A DNA stretch of 64,000 nucleotides from Halorarius halobius (GCF_024298865.1 NZ_CP101161.1:2563227-2627226), one strand, 5' to 3'. Positions 43,003-51,879 are shown, counted from the stretch's first letter. The notes: generated by a model not told the origin, from the sequence alone. A program made the numbers and translations.

Positions 43003-43494
43003 TTACACCGACTCGCGGAGGAGTTCGTACAGGAGTTCCCCGGGCGGGTCGGCGTGCCACGTCGCTTCCGGGCCGGGGTCGCCGGTCGCCGTCCCCGTGA
43101 ACACGACGAACGGTTGGGGGATAGGGTCGCGGTCGGTCCAGTCGTGGCAGTAGCGGACGTGGACGTGGCGCACGTCGGCCAGTTGGGGGTCGATGCCAGT
43201 CCGTTCGCGGACCGCGCGCTCGGCACACTCACGATAGTCGTCGCCCGGTCGACGGGGTGCACCGGGCTCCTCCCACCCTTCCTCGCCGTCCACGAGCAGG
43301 ACGCGCCCGTCGGGGTCGTACAGCCAGGCGCCGGCGCCGCCACAGCCGTCGAGCACGCTCGCGCGTTCGTGGAGGCGGTCGTACTCGTCGGGGGTCACCT
43401 CCCGCGGCTCGCGGACGACCTCCAGCCGGCCGTACTCGGCGGCCAACTCCGAGAGCGTACGGTCGAGATGGCGACACGCCGCCGTGACGGACAT
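43003..43494 (-). CDS. Nudix-fold protein with degenerate Nudix box
   Basis: 163 residues, paralogous to the next gene (shared N-terminal helix with EYGRLEVVREP versus DYGRFRVREPE, then an AGAWLYDPDGRVLLV Nudix strand). The Nudix box region reads APRRPGDDYRECAERAVRER and then TG. Against G-x5-E-x7-R-E-U-x-E-E-x-G, two metal-binding Glu are replaced (Ala and Arg), so pyrophosphohydrolase activity is doubtful. It could be a binding or regulatory protein. Confidence 0.8.
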   Translation of the reverse strand: MSVTAACRHLDRTLSELAAEYGRLEVVREPREVTPDEYDRLHERASVLDGCGGAGAWLYDPDGRVLLVDGEEGWEEPGAPRRPGDDYRECAERAVRERTGIDPQLADVRHVHVRYCHDWTDRDPIPQPFVVFTGTATGDPGPEATWHADPPGELLYELLRESV

Positions 43495-43518
43495 GCCCGT
43501 TCTTCGGGTGCCTCCGGT

Positions 43519-44055
43519 TTAGCCGTTGTCCGTCGGCCACGGGAACTCGGCGAGCGCGTCGTACAGCAGGTCGTCGGGCCGCTCGGTGAACCATCGGGCC
43601 GCCGCGACCCGGTCTCCCTCGTCGGGAGCCGGCTCCCCGCCGGCGTACGACCCCGCGAACACGACGATGGGGGAGACGAGCCGCGGCCGGTCGGGCGCGA
43701 CGTGGCTGACGGCGTGGAGTTCGACGACGCCGCCGATGTCGACGTCGACGCCTGCTTCCTCGCGTGTCTCCCGGCGGGCGGCTTCGGCGAACGTCTCGCC
43801 GGCCGCCCGCTTCCCGCCAGGGTCGGACCACGCCGTCTCGTCTGCGTGGCGGACCAGCAACACGCTGTCGTCGCGCGTAACCCAGACGCCGGCACCGCCG
43901 TCCGCGCCCGCCTCGAACCGCTCGCGCACCCGGTCGTGGTCGACAGGCGACAGCTCCCACTCCGGCTCACGGACGCGGAACCGGCCGTAGTCGGCGGCGT
44001 GGTCGACGAGCACCTCGTCGGTCCGTTCGCGCGAGCGGCGGGTGAGGTCGTGCAC
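43519..44055 (-). CDS. Nudix hydrolase (intact box)
   Basis: 178 residues with a canonical Nudix box, GKRAAGETFAEAARRETREE followed by AG. It hydrolyses a nucleoside diphosphate linked to another moiety; substrate unknown. Start: GTG at 44055 (VHDLTRRSRERTDEV) gives an N-terminus of the same length as the neighbouring paralogue. A GTG at 44109 would add 18 residues but sits in the mvk promoter. It is 24 bp upstream of the degenerate copy on the same strand; divergent from mvk. Confidence 0.85.
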   Translation of the reverse strand: MHDLTRRSRERTDEVLVDHAADYGRFRVREPEWELSPVDHDRVRERFEAGADGGAGVWVTRDDSVLLVRHADETAWSDPGGKRAAGETFAEAARRETREEAGVDVDIGGVVELHAVSHVAPDRPRLVSPIVVFAGSYAGGEPAPDEGDRVAAARWFTERPDDLLYDALAEFPWPTDNG

Positions 44056-44141
44056 GCTCGCATCTCGGAACCGGATCGCTTCAATCCCCGGCCCCGCCGG
44101 GACCCGCACCGTTTTTGCGCCCGGCCCCCGCTCGCACAGGT

Positions 44142-45125
44142 ATGACCACTTCGAGCGCCCCGGGGAAGGTGTATCTGTTCGGGGAGCACGCCGTCGTCTA
44201 CGGCGAACCGGCGGTGCCGTGTGCGGTCGGCCGCCGCGCCAGCGTGACCGTAGAGGAGCGCGACGACGACCGCCTCCGGGTGGAGGCGGAGGACCTCTCG
44301 CTGGACGGATTCGCGATAACGTACGGCGACGACCTCGAGGAAGCGGACGTGAACGTGCCCGCGGACCTCGTGGAGGCGGCGACCGGCTACGTCGACGGCG
44401 CGGTCGCGCAGGCCCGCGACGCGGCCGACGCGCCGGACGCCGGCTTCAACGTCAGCATCGAGTCGGCCATCCCGCTCGGAGCGGGGCTGGGGTCGTCGGC
44501 GGCCGTCGCCGTCGCGGGCATCGACGCCGCGACCCGCGAACTCGGCGTCGAACTCGACCGCGAGGAGTTAGCCGACCGAGCGTATCAGGTCGAGTACGAG
44601 GTCCAGGAGGGCCAGGCCTCCCGGGCGGACACGTTCTGTTCGACGATGGGCGGCGCCGTCCGCGTCGAGGGAGACGACTGCCGTCGCATCGACGACGCCC
44701 CGGAACTCCCGTTCGTCGTCGGCTACGACGGCGGTGCGGGAAACACGGGCGAACTCGTCGCCACCGTCCGCGACCTCCGGGAGACGTACGGGTTCGCCGC
44801 CGACACCGTCGAGGCAATCGGGGACGTGGTCCGCACCGGTGAGCACGCGCTCCGCGAGGGGGACGTCGAGGAGGTCGGCCGCCTGATGAACTTCAATCAC
44901 GGCCTGCTGTCGGCGCTTGGCGTCTCCTCGCGGTCGCTGGACACGATGGTGTGGGCCGCTCGCGACGCGGGCGCGGACGGGGCCAAACTCACCGGCGCGG
45001 GCGGGGGCGGCTGTATCGTCGCGCTCGACGAGACGGAGGGCGTCGAGACGGCGCTGAACTACACGCCTGGTTGCGAGGAGACGTTCCGGGCGGAACTCGA
45101 CACCGAGGGGGTGCGCGTCGAGTGA
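44142..45125 (+). CDS. mvk: Mevalonate kinase
   Basis: 327 residues, GHMP kinase: APGKVYLFGEHAVVYGEPAV at the N-terminus, the ATP loop IPLGAGLGSSAAVAVAG and the C-terminal KLTGAGGGGCIVAL. It phosphorylates mevalonate in isoprenoid (archaeal lipid and quinone) synthesis. The ATG at 44142 is preferred to 44115, which adds an Arg/Pro stretch. Its stop is overlapped by the ipk GTG start. Confidence 0.96.
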   Translation: MTTSSAPGKVYLFGEHAVVYGEPAVPCAVGRRASVTVEERDDDRLRVEAEDLSLDGFAITYGDDLEEADVNVPADLVEAATGYVDGAVAQARDAADAPDAGFNVSIESAIPLGAGLGSSAAVAVAGIDAATRELGVELDREELADRAYQVEYEVQEGQASRADTFCSTMGGAVRVEGDDCRRIDDAPELPFVVGYDGGAGNTGELVATVRDLRETYGFAADTVEAIGDVVRTGEHALREGDVEEVGRLMNFNHGLLSALGVSSRSLDTMVWAARDAGADGAKLTGAGGGGCIVALDETEGVETALNYTPGCEETFRAELDTEGVRVE

Positions 45126-45850
45126 TCGTCCTCAAGCTTGGCGGGAGCGTCGTAACCCGGAAGGACGACCCCGAGACCGTCGACACCGAGAACCTCGACC
45201 GGCTCGCGGAGGCCATCGCCGGCCACGACGGGCGGCTGGTGGTGGTCCACGGCGGCGGCTCGTTCGGCCACCACCACGCCAGCGAGCACGGCGTCACCAC
45301 CACGGAGGGGACCCACGACGCCGCCGCAGTCCGCGCTATCCACGGCGCGATGAAGCGGCTCAACGACGCCGTCGTGGAGGCGCTTGCCGAGCGGGACGTG
45401 CCCGCGGTCCCGGTCCACCCGTTCTCGAACGCCGTCCGCCCGGCGACCGGCGAGTTGGTGGTGTCGTCGGGACCCATCACCACGATGCTCGCGGAGGGGT
45501 TCGTGCCCGTGCTCCACGGCGACGTGGTCGCACATGCGGGCAAGGGAGCGACCATCCTCTCGGGCGACGAACTGGTCGTCGACCTCGCGACGCAACTCGG
45601 CGCCGACCGGGTCGGCCTCTGTTCTGCCGTCCCCGGCGTTCTCGACGCCGACGGGGAGGTCATCGACCGCATCGAGCGGTTCGAGGACGCCGCCGAGGCG
45701 CTCGGCGGGAGCGACGCCACCGACGTTACGGGAGGGATGGCCGGCAAGGTCCGCGAGTTGCTCGCGCTCGAGGTGCCGGCGTACGTGTTCGACGCCGACG
45801 GCACCGATGCGTTCCTCGCGGGTGGCTCTCCGGGAACCCGGGTCGGCTAA
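45122..45850 (+). CDS. ipk: Isopentenyl phosphate kinase
   Basis: 242 residues of the amino-acid kinase fold: VIVLKLGGSVVTRKDD, VVVHGGGSFGHHHASEHG (containing the His that marks IPK), FVPVLHGDVVAHAGKGATIL and TDVTGGMAGKVRELL. It makes IPP from isopentenyl phosphate in the archaeal mevalonate route. The start is GTG at 45122 inside the mvk stop (GTGA), so the two are translationally coupled. A strong TATA box lies immediately after its stop (see 45853). Confidence 0.95.
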   Translation: MIVLKLGGSVVTRKDDPETVDTENLDRLAEAIAGHDGRLVVVHGGGSFGHHHASEHGVTTTEGTHDAAAVRAIHGAMKRLNDAVVEALAERDVPAVPVHPFSNAVRPATGELVVSSGPITTMLAEGFVPVLHGDVVAHAGKGATILSGDELVVDLATQLGADRVGLCSAVPGVLDADGEVIDRIERFEDAAEALGGSDATDVTGGMAGKVRELLALEVPAYVFDADGTDAFLAGGSPGTRVG

Positions 45851-45852
45851 CG

Positions 45853-45860
45853 TTTATATA
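45853..45860 (+). promoter_or_regulatory. Strong TATA-like box with no assigned gene
   Basis: TTTATATA directly after the ipk stop. On the plus strand the next open frame (from 45904) is antisense to the acyl-CoA ligase and looks like a shadow. The element may drive a non-coding or antisense RNA, or reflect a terminator-like AT patch. Confidence 0.35.
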
Positions 45861-46002
45861 CGATTCCGCGGCCACCGCTTCCGTGACGTAGCGCACGTCG
45901 CGGATGGAACTCGGCGGTTGCGTGGCCCACCCATCCGCGAACGATGCGGCGCGAGCGCGATGCCGTGTCGCGACTGCCGGGGCCGCCTGTCTGCCCCTCT
46001 GG

Positions 46003-47508
46003 TCAGTCCGCGACGCGCTCGCGGAGCGCGACCTTGTCCACCTTCTGGCTCCCGGTGCGTGGGAACTCGTCGACGAAGACGACTCGACGGGGTGTCTCGT
46101 AGCCCGCCAGTCCGCCGTGGTCGTCGCAGTACGCCGCTACCTCCTCCGTCGTCAGATCGTCCTCCCCGATGACGGCGGCGGTGACGGCCTCGCCAAGCCG
46201 CTCGTGTGGCGTCCCGAACACCGCGACGCCCTGCACGCGGTTCCACTCCTGGAGTGCATCCTCGACCGCCGCGGGCGCGACCTTCTCGCCACCGGAGAGA
46301 ATGATGTCGTCGAGCCGGTCCACGTACGAGATGTAGCCGTCGTCGTCCGCGACCACCACGTCGCCCGTCCGGAACCACCCGTCGTCGAACGCCTCCTCGG
46401 TGCGTTCGGGCAGTTCCCAGTAGCGGTCCATGATGGAGTCGCCGCGCAACTGGAGCTCCCCCTGCTGGCCCGCCGGGAGCGGTTCGCCGCTCCCAATCTC
46501 GACGACGCGCCACTCCAGCGACTCGACGACCGTCCCCATCATGCCGGGACGGCGCTCCCAGCCCGCGCCGTACGTGACCGAGACGCCCGACGCCTCGGTC
46601 TGCCCGTAGAAGTCGTACAGCCCGCCCAGGTCGAACGCCTCCTCGAACTCCTGTAACAGCGCCTCCGGCGTCGGGCTCCCGCCGTACAGACAGAAGTCGA
46701 TGGAGGAGGTGTCCCGTTCGCGGGCCGCCTCCGTGTCGAGCAGGTCACGTATCATCGCCGGAATCAGCCCCGAGTACGTCGCGTCCGTCGCCTCGACCAG
46801 CCGCGCCCACTCGGCGGCGTTCCACGCCGGCTGGACGACGAGGCTCGCCCCGTTCGTGAGCGCCATCATCGTCGCGCAGTGGAGTCCACCGACGTGAAAC
46901 AACGGGACGGCGACGACTGCGGTGTCGTCCGGGGTGATGCCGTAGCGGGCCGCACCGGCGTCTATCTGTGCGCCGACGGTGCGGTGCGTCTGGACCACGC
47001 CCTTCGGCGTCCCGGTGGTTCCGGAGGTGTGCATCACGACCGCCACGTCGTCATCGAGTCGGGTCACCGGAGCCGGTGCCGCGCCGGGGTCGCCGACCGC
47101 GTCAGCGACGAACCCGCCCTCGTGAGCCTCGATGACGGTTTCGATAGCGTCGACGTCTGCGGCGACATCGTGGGCGGTGTTCCGATACACGTCGTCCGTC
47201 AGAAGCACCGTCGGTCGCACGTCCTCCAGAACGCCCCGGACGCCCTCGGTGTCGAACCGGTAGTTCACCGGCGTCACCGCACAGCCCGCACGCAACGCGC
47301 CGAGGACGCAGGCGACGTACGTGTCGTTGTCGAGCATGTAGACGGCGACGCGGTCGCCCGGGTCGGTCCGCTCGGCCAGCGTCGCGGCCACGGCCCCCGC
47401 CCGCTCGTCGAGCGCGGCGTACGTCACGTCTTCCCCGTCGGGGTCGACCAGCGCCGGCGCCCCCGGCGCGCGGTCGACGTGCCGACGGAACTGCTCGTAC
47501 AGGTTCAT
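46003..47508 (-). CDS. AMP-dependent acyl-CoA ligase (ANL superfamily)
   Basis: 501 residues. Adenylation motifs VVMHTSGTTGTPKGVVQTH, YDFYGQTEASGVSVTYG and GWFRTGDVVVADDDGYISYV, plus the hinge DRLDDIILSGGEKVAP and the C-terminal catalytic Lys in FPRTGSQKVDKVALRE. It activates a carboxylic acid as acyl-AMP and then forms the CoA thioester; with an acyl-CoA dehydrogenase next to it a fatty or branched acid is likely, but the substrate is not visible. The ATG at 47508 (MNLYEQFRRH) is the family-like start. It lies 44 bp downstream of the dehydrogenase gene, probably in the same operon. Confidence 0.92.
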   Translation of the reverse strand: MNLYEQFRRHVDRAPGAPALVDPDGEDVTYAALDERAGAVAATLAERTDPGDRVAVYMLDNDTYVACVLGALRAGCAVTPVNYRFDTEGVRGVLEDVRPTVLLTDDVYRNTAHDVAADVDAIETVIEAHEGGFVADAVGDPGAAPAPVTRLDDDVAVVMHTSGTTGTPKGVVQTHRTVGAQIDAGAARYGITPDDTAVVAVPLFHVGGLHCATMMALTNGASLVVQPAWNAAEWARLVEATDATYSGLIPAMIRDLLDTEAARERDTSSIDFCLYGGSPTPEALLQEFEEAFDLGGLYDFYGQTEASGVSVTYGAGWERRPGMMGTVVESLEWRVVEIGSGEPLPAGQQGELQLRGDSIMDRYWELPERTEEAFDDGWFRTGDVVVADDDGYISYVDRLDDIILSGGEKVAPAAVEDALQEWNRVQGVAVFGTPHERLGEAVTAAVIGEDDLTTEEVAAYCDDHGGLAGYETPRRVVFVDEFPRTGSQKVDKVALRERVAD

Positions 47509-47552
47509 GCTACCACGACACACGCCCGGGCGGATAAAGCTACGCGGCCCGC

Positions 47553-48689
47553 CTAGAGGTCCAGCAGTTCCCCGGCGATGATGTTCCGCTGGATGGCGCT
47601 TGCCCCCTCGCCGATTTGGTAAATCTTGGTGTGGCGGAACTGCCGTTCGACGGGGTACTCGCGGGTGTAGCCGTTGCCGCCGTGCAGTTGGACGGCCTCG
47701 GAGGCCACTTCCTCGGCGATTTCGCTGGCGTGGAGCTTCGCCATCGAGGCGAGCTTCGTCGGCTTCCCCCCGTCGTCGATTCGCTGGGCGGCGTCGTACA
47801 CGAGCCGACGTGCGGTCTCGACCTTGAGCGCCATGTCCGCGACGCTGTGCTGGACGGCCTGGAACTCGCGGAGTTCGCGGTCGAACTGGCTCCGCTGTTT
47901 CACGTACTCGACCGTCTCGTCGAGACAGCCCTGTGCGATGCCGAGCGCCTGCGCGCCGATGCCCACTCGCTCCTCCTCGAAGAACTCCATCAACTGGTAG
48001 AAGCCGGCGTTCTCGGTGCCGACGAGGTTCTCCTCGGGGATGCGGACGCCGTCGTAGCGCAGTTGCGCAGTCTCGCTGGCGTTCCAGCCCATCTTCTCTA
48101 TCTCCCGTTCGACCTCGAAGCCGTCGCGGTCCGTCTCGACGATGAACGCGGAGATGCCGGCGTGCCCCTCCCCGCCGGTGCGGGCCATCGTCAGCACGTA
48201 GTCGGCGACGGTGCCGTGGGTGATGAACGTCTTGACGCCGTCGATGATGTACTCGTCGCCCTCCTTCTCGGCGGTCGTCTCGATGCTCGCGGCGTCGGAG
48301 CCGTGTTTCGGCTCGGTGTTTCCCAGCGCGCCGATGAGTTCACCCTCCGCGACGCCGCGTAGTATCCGCTCCTTCTGGTCGTCGGTGCCGTACTCGCGTA
48401 TCATCCGGGTGCCGAACTCGGTGCCGATGGCCGCGAGCATCCCGGCGTCGACGCGGGCTATCTCCTCCATGAACAGACACGTCTCCACCTGCGAGAGGCC
48501 GGCGCCGCCGTACTCCTCGGGGATGGTGCCGCCGACCAGCCCCGTCTCGACGGCTTTCTCCCAGACGGCACGCGGCCACTCTCCCGTTTCCTCGTGTTCG
48601 CGCGCGACCGGCGCAATCTCCTCCTCGGCGAACTCGCGGGCCGTCCGCCGGATGGCCCGCTCGGCTTCGCTGAAACTGAAGTCGACCAC
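47553..48689 (-). CDS. Acyl-CoA dehydrogenase
   Basis: 378 residues with [20 protein letters not shown], the FAD/adenine region [23 protein letters not shown] segment ([20 protein letters not shown]), [20 protein letters not shown] and the catalytic base Glu361 in [13 protein letters not shown]. It forms a trans-2 double bond in acyl-CoA and passes electrons to ETF, which is encoded at 57.8-62.0 kb. It is first gene of a two-gene set with the acyl-CoA ligase. Confidence 0.95.
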   Translation of the reverse strand: MVDFSFSEAERAIRRTAREFAEEEIAPVAREHEETGEWPRAVWEKAVETGLVGGTIPEEYGGAGLSQVETCLFMEEIARVDAGMLAAIGTEFGTRMIREYGTDDQKERILRGVAEGELIGALGNTEPKHGSDAASIETTAEKEGDEYIIDGVKTFITHGTVADYVLTMARTGGEGHAGISAFIVETDRDGFEVEREIEKMGWNASETAQLRYDGVRIPEENLVGTENAGFYQLMEFFEEERVGIGAQALGIAQGCLDETVEYVKQRSQFDRELREFQAVQHSVADMALKVETARRLVYDAAQRIDDGGKPTKLASMAKLHASEIAEEVASEAVQLHGGNGYTREYPVERQFRHTKIYQIGEGASAIQRNIIAGELLDL

Positions 48690-48740
48690 GACCGACCATC
48701 CGGTGGCCGTCCCGTATAGCTACCGCCGCGGATGGATGGG

Positions 48741-49838
48741 TCAGTCGTCGGCCAGCGGCAGACGAACGACGACGACGGTGCCACGGGGGTCGTTCTCCTC
48801 GATAGCTACCTCGCCGTCGAACCGCGCGACCAGCGTGGACACGAGATACAGCCCCAGCCCCTCGCCCGTCTTCTCGGGGTTCCAGCCGTTCCCTTCCAGA
48901 TACGCCCCGCGGTACCGCTCCGGTATGCCAGGGCCGTCGTCGGCTACCCGGACCGTCGCCGTCTCGCCGTCGGCGGAGACGTCGACGCGGACCTGTGGGG
49001 TGTCGGCGTCGTTGTGTTCGACGGCGTTCGCCAGCAGGTTCTCGAACACGGCACCGAGCATCCGGTTTGCGCTCACGGTGACCTCCCCGGGCGCCTCGAA
49101 CTCGAACTCGGCGTCGGGGTAGGCCGTTCGGGCGACCCCCACCTCCGAGTCGAGTATCGACGATAGCTCCGTGGGGTGGCGCTCGACATCCGTCGAGAGC
49201 GTCCGCATCAACACGCGGACGTTGTCGACGAGTTCCGTCATGTGCTCGCCCCGCTCGTCGATGCGGTCGATGAGGCGCTGGCCCTCCGTGTCGGTGTGGT
49301 CCTCCAGCATATCGGTGTACCCGCCGATGACCTGTAGTCCGTTCAGGACGTTGTGGCGAAGTAGGTGGTTGACGAACTCGAGGGTGTCCTGCTGGAGAGC
49401 CGTCCGCTCGGCGAGCCGCTGGTTCTGCCGTGCTCGGGCGCGGTTGAGACCCGCGACCACTCCGACGGCGCCACCGAGGTTGCCGAAGAGGACGTACTCG
49501 GGATAGAACTCCGACGGTGGCGTTCCCTCCAGCAGGTCCGGGAGGAGCGCCCAGCTGTACAGGACCCAGAGGACGACGACGCCGCCCACGAACCACGCGG
49601 TCACCACCAGTACGTCCCGGCGGCGGAGGTCGGTCCGCCCCAGATAGACGCCCACACAGACGACGACCAGCGGAACGACCACGTCCATGAACACGTAGAA
49701 CAGGACGGTCAGCGTCCCAGTATCGGCGTACTGCTGGATGACGGTACCGGCTCCGGCGACGGTGAGCAGGCCCGCGAGCAGGTAGATGCCCGCCGCGTCC
49801 GGCAGACGGTCGACCCACCGTACCGCACCCTGGGACAT
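48741..49838 (-). CDS. Membrane sensor histidine kinase
   Basis: 365 residues. Four to six hydrophobic segments occupy about residues 13-130 with no large extracellular domain. They are followed by H-box VNHLLRHNVLNGLQVIGGYT (His162), N-box VFENLLANAVEHND, G1 VADDGPGIPERY and G2 KTGEGLGLYLVSTLV. All catalytic boxes are intact. This 7TM-like/short-loop sensor type in haloarchaea senses unknown membrane signals. ATG at 49838; upstream frame is unrelated. No cognate regulator is adjacent. Confidence 0.9.
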   Translation of the reverse strand: MSQGAVRWVDRLPDAAGIYLLAGLLTVAGAGTVIQQYADTGTLTVLFYVFMDVVVPLVVVCVGVYLGRTDLRRRDVLVVTAWFVGGVVVLWVLYSWALLPDLLEGTPPSEFYPEYVLFGNLGGAVGVVAGLNRARARQNQRLAERTALQQDTLEFVNHLLRHNVLNGLQVIGGYTDMLEDHTDTEGQRLIDRIDERGEHMTELVDNVRVLMRTLSTDVERHPTELSSILDSEVGVARTAYPDAEFEFEAPGEVTVSANRMLGAVFENLLANAVEHNDADTPQVRVDVSADGETATVRVADDGPGIPERYRGAYLEGNGWNPEKTGEGLGLYLVSTLVARFDGEVAIEENDPRGTVVVVRLPLADD

Positions 49839-49986
49839 GGTGGCGACCCCTCTCTCCCGGATAATAGTCCTACCGCCTCGCCACGCCGGCCGACGGTTGC
49901 GGCCACCGGCAGAGATAAGCCCCGCCCCGCAGACGTTCGGGCGAGTCACCGACCCATGCTACCGGAGCATCCCGCAGGTGGTGTCG

Positions 49987-50796
49987 ATGAGTGATGCGTG
50001 GCCGGAGACGCCACCCGCAACCGACCTGTTCGCCGACGACCTCCTGGAGGGAGAAGTCGCGCTCGTCACCGGCGGCGGCACGGGCATCGGCGAGGAGATA
50101 GCGAAAGCGTACGCCGAGTTGGGCGCCGACGTGGCCGTCGCCTCGCGGAACATGGACCACCTCGAACCGGTCGCAGAGGCCATCGAACAGCGGGGGCAGA
50201 ACGCGTGCGCGACGACCGTCGACATCCGCGAGAAGGAGCGTGTCGACGAGATGACCGAGACCGTCGTCGCGGAACTGGGCGCGCCGACCGTGCTGGTGAA
50301 CAACGCCGGGGCGAACTTCCTGACGCCGTTCGAGGACCTCTCGGCGAACGGCTGGCGCGCCGTCGTCGGTACCATCCTCGACGGGACCGCCTACTGCACG
50401 ATGTCGGTCGGCGAGGAGATGGTCGACAACGGCGGCGGCTCCATCATCGCCATGGGCGCGACCAACTCCGTGGGCGGCGCGCCGTTCCACGCCCACTCCG
50501 GCGCGGGGAAGGCGGGCGTCCACAACCTGATGCAGACCGTCGCCTCGGAGTGGGCCCGACACGGCGTCCGCGCGAACACCATCGCGCCGGGCATCATCGA
50601 GACGGAGGGGGTGACGGAGGCGGCCGGCGGCGCCCTCCCGGAGCAGGTGATGGAGGAACTGGTCGCCGACCGGTTCGGAACGCCGGCGGACTGCATCCCG
50701 CTGGCGGTGTTCCTCGCGTCGCCAGCAAGCGCCTACGTGACCGGCGCGTACTACACCGTCGACGGTGGGCACAACGTCTCCCGCTCACCGTACTGA
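49987..50796 (+). CDS. SDR-family oxidoreductase resembling 2,4-dienoyl-CoA reductase
   Basis: 269 residues. NAD(P)-binding TGGGTGIG (28-35), VLVNNAGANF (~104-111), and C-terminal ASPASAYVTGAYYTVDGGHN. In place of the usual Y-x3-K the active-site region reads APFHAHSGAGKAGVHNLMQT (Lys175, with Ser171 where Tyr is expected). This, and the following ASEWARHGVRANTIAPGII and TEGV segments, resemble peroxisomal 2,4-dienoyl-CoA reductases, which use a differently placed catalytic set. A role in oxidation of unsaturated acyl-CoAs would fit the ligase and dehydrogenase nearby. The ATG at 49987 is chosen; GTG at 49981 is also possible. Divergent from the histidine kinase. Confidence 0.85.
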   Translation: MSDAWPETPPATDLFADDLLEGEVALVTGGGTGIGEEIAKAYAELGADVAVASRNMDHLEPVAEAIEQRGQNACATTVDIREKERVDEMTETVVAELGAPTVLVNNAGANFLTPFEDLSANGWRAVVGTILDGTAYCTMSVGEEMVDNGGGSIIAMGATNSVGGAPFHAHSGAGKAGVHNLMQTVASEWARHGVRANTIAPGIIETEGVTEAAGGALPEQVMEELVADRFGTPADCIPLAVFLASPASAYVTGAYYTVDGGHNVSRSPY

Positions 50797-50845
50797 TTTT
50801 TGACGTCCGGGCCGCACGTCCGGGTATGTGCCCCTCCAGCGGTGA

Positions 50846-51640
50846 GTGCCGGTGAACCCCGTGGTGCTTTTCGCGGGCCTGCTCGGGGTCGTGGTCGGTG
50901 CGGTCGCGCTGGTTCACGGCCGCCGGCGTCGCCACGAACGCGAGACCATCGCCGGCACCGAAACCACGGACGTGCTCTCACTGACACCTGGGCCGGCTGA
51001 GGTGGTCGGCCGCGCAGAACCGGCAGGCGGCGGCCCGATACGCGCGCCGTTCTCCGAGGCGGACTGTCTCGTCGCCGAGTGGGAAATCGAGGAGTGGGAG
51101 GAGTCGGGAAAGACGTCCAGCTGGCGGAGCGAGGGCTCCGGCGTCGTGAAGACGCCGTTCTACGTCGACGACGGTACCGACCGCGTGCTCGTGTTGCCTG
51201 CGGGTGCGACGTTCGACGTCTCCGGCGAGGACGTCGTCGAGGTGGGCGCCGACGAGGAGCCCCCACGACCGATACGGGAGTTCCTCGAACTGGAGTCGAC
51301 GCCCGGCGACCCGAACCGCGCGCTCATCTCGGCGCTCGACTGGGGCCAGCAGGTCGGCGACCGGAAGTACCGACAGTCGCTGATACGCCCCGGCGACGAG
51401 GTGTACGTCCACGGCACCGCCACGCGGTCGAACGCCCGGGAGTTCGGCGCCAACGACTACGAACTCGTCCCCCACGCGGACGACGGCTACGCGGACGCCG
51501 ACCTGTTTCTCGTCGCCAACGCCTCCGAACAGGAACTCGTAGATGACCGGGGCGACGCCGTCTGGTATCTCGTCGGCGGGGCCGTCGCCCTGCTTGTCGG
51601 CGTGAGCCTCCTTCTGGTCGGCATCGTGGGCCCGCTGTAG
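50846..51640 (+). CDS. GIDE-domain membrane protein
   Basis: 264 residues with an N-terminal TM helix (about 5-23), a GIDE-type domain (about 60-225: APFSEADCLVAEWEIEEWEE, GSGVVKTPFYVDDGTDRVLV, LIRPGDEVYVHGTA) and a C-terminal TM helix (~240-262). GIDE was defined in the mitochondrial E3 ligase MULAN/MAPL; prokaryotic members, like this one, lack the RING finger and their function is unknown. The start is GTG at 50846; GTG at 50852 is an alternative. It lies 49 bp after the SDR gene on the same strand. Confidence 0.75.
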   Translation: MPVNPVVLFAGLLGVVVGAVALVHGRRRRHERETIAGTETTDVLSLTPGPAEVVGRAEPAGGGPIRAPFSEADCLVAEWEIEEWEESGKTSSWRSEGSGVVKTPFYVDDGTDRVLVLPAGATFDVSGEDVVEVGADEEPPRPIREFLELESTPGDPNRALISALDWGQQVGDRKYRQSLIRPGDEVYVHGTATRSNAREFGANDYELVPHADDGYADADLFLVANASEQELVDDRGDAVWYLVGGAVALLVGVSLLLVGIVGPL

Positions 51641-51662
51641 CCGGCGAGCGTGACCCACGAGA

Positions 51663-51670
51663 CTTTTAAC
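51663..51670 (+). promoter_or_regulatory. TATA box of rnj
   Basis: CTTTTAAC, about 23 nt after the GIDE gene stop and 213 nt before the rnj ATG, implying a leader of about 185-190 nt. Confidence 0.45.
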
Positions 51671-51685
51671 CCTCGGTGAGAAACG

Positions 51686-51775
51686 TCTCGGTAACCGAGA
51701 TACGGTCGCCCCTGGGTGTGGTGTGGGCGACCGGCCACGACGGACGGAGACGGCCGCTCGGGCTCGCTGTGAGCC
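51686..51775 (+). promoter_or_regulatory. Structured 5' leader of the RNase J gene
   Basis: Consecutive perfect hairpins: TCTCGG-TAA-CCGAGA (51686-51700), CGGTCGCCC-13 nt-GGGCGACCG (51703-51733, 9-bp stem) and GGCTC-GCTGT-GAGCC (about 51760-51775). No ORF of note is seen in the leader. Confidence 0.5.
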
Positions 51776-51879
51776 TGTGCGGTTCCGACGGCCGTCGCCG
51801 CGGCTCGTAGTCGCGCGTGTTCGCCGGTTCCCCACGGACGCCGCATTCAGGGGGCGACCCTTCCTCGGCAGACACAACT

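Noticed and set aside
45904..46656. Plus-strand frame starting 45 nt after the TATA box at 45853
   Set aside because: Antisense to the acyl-CoA ligase with no domain; kept only the promoter observation.
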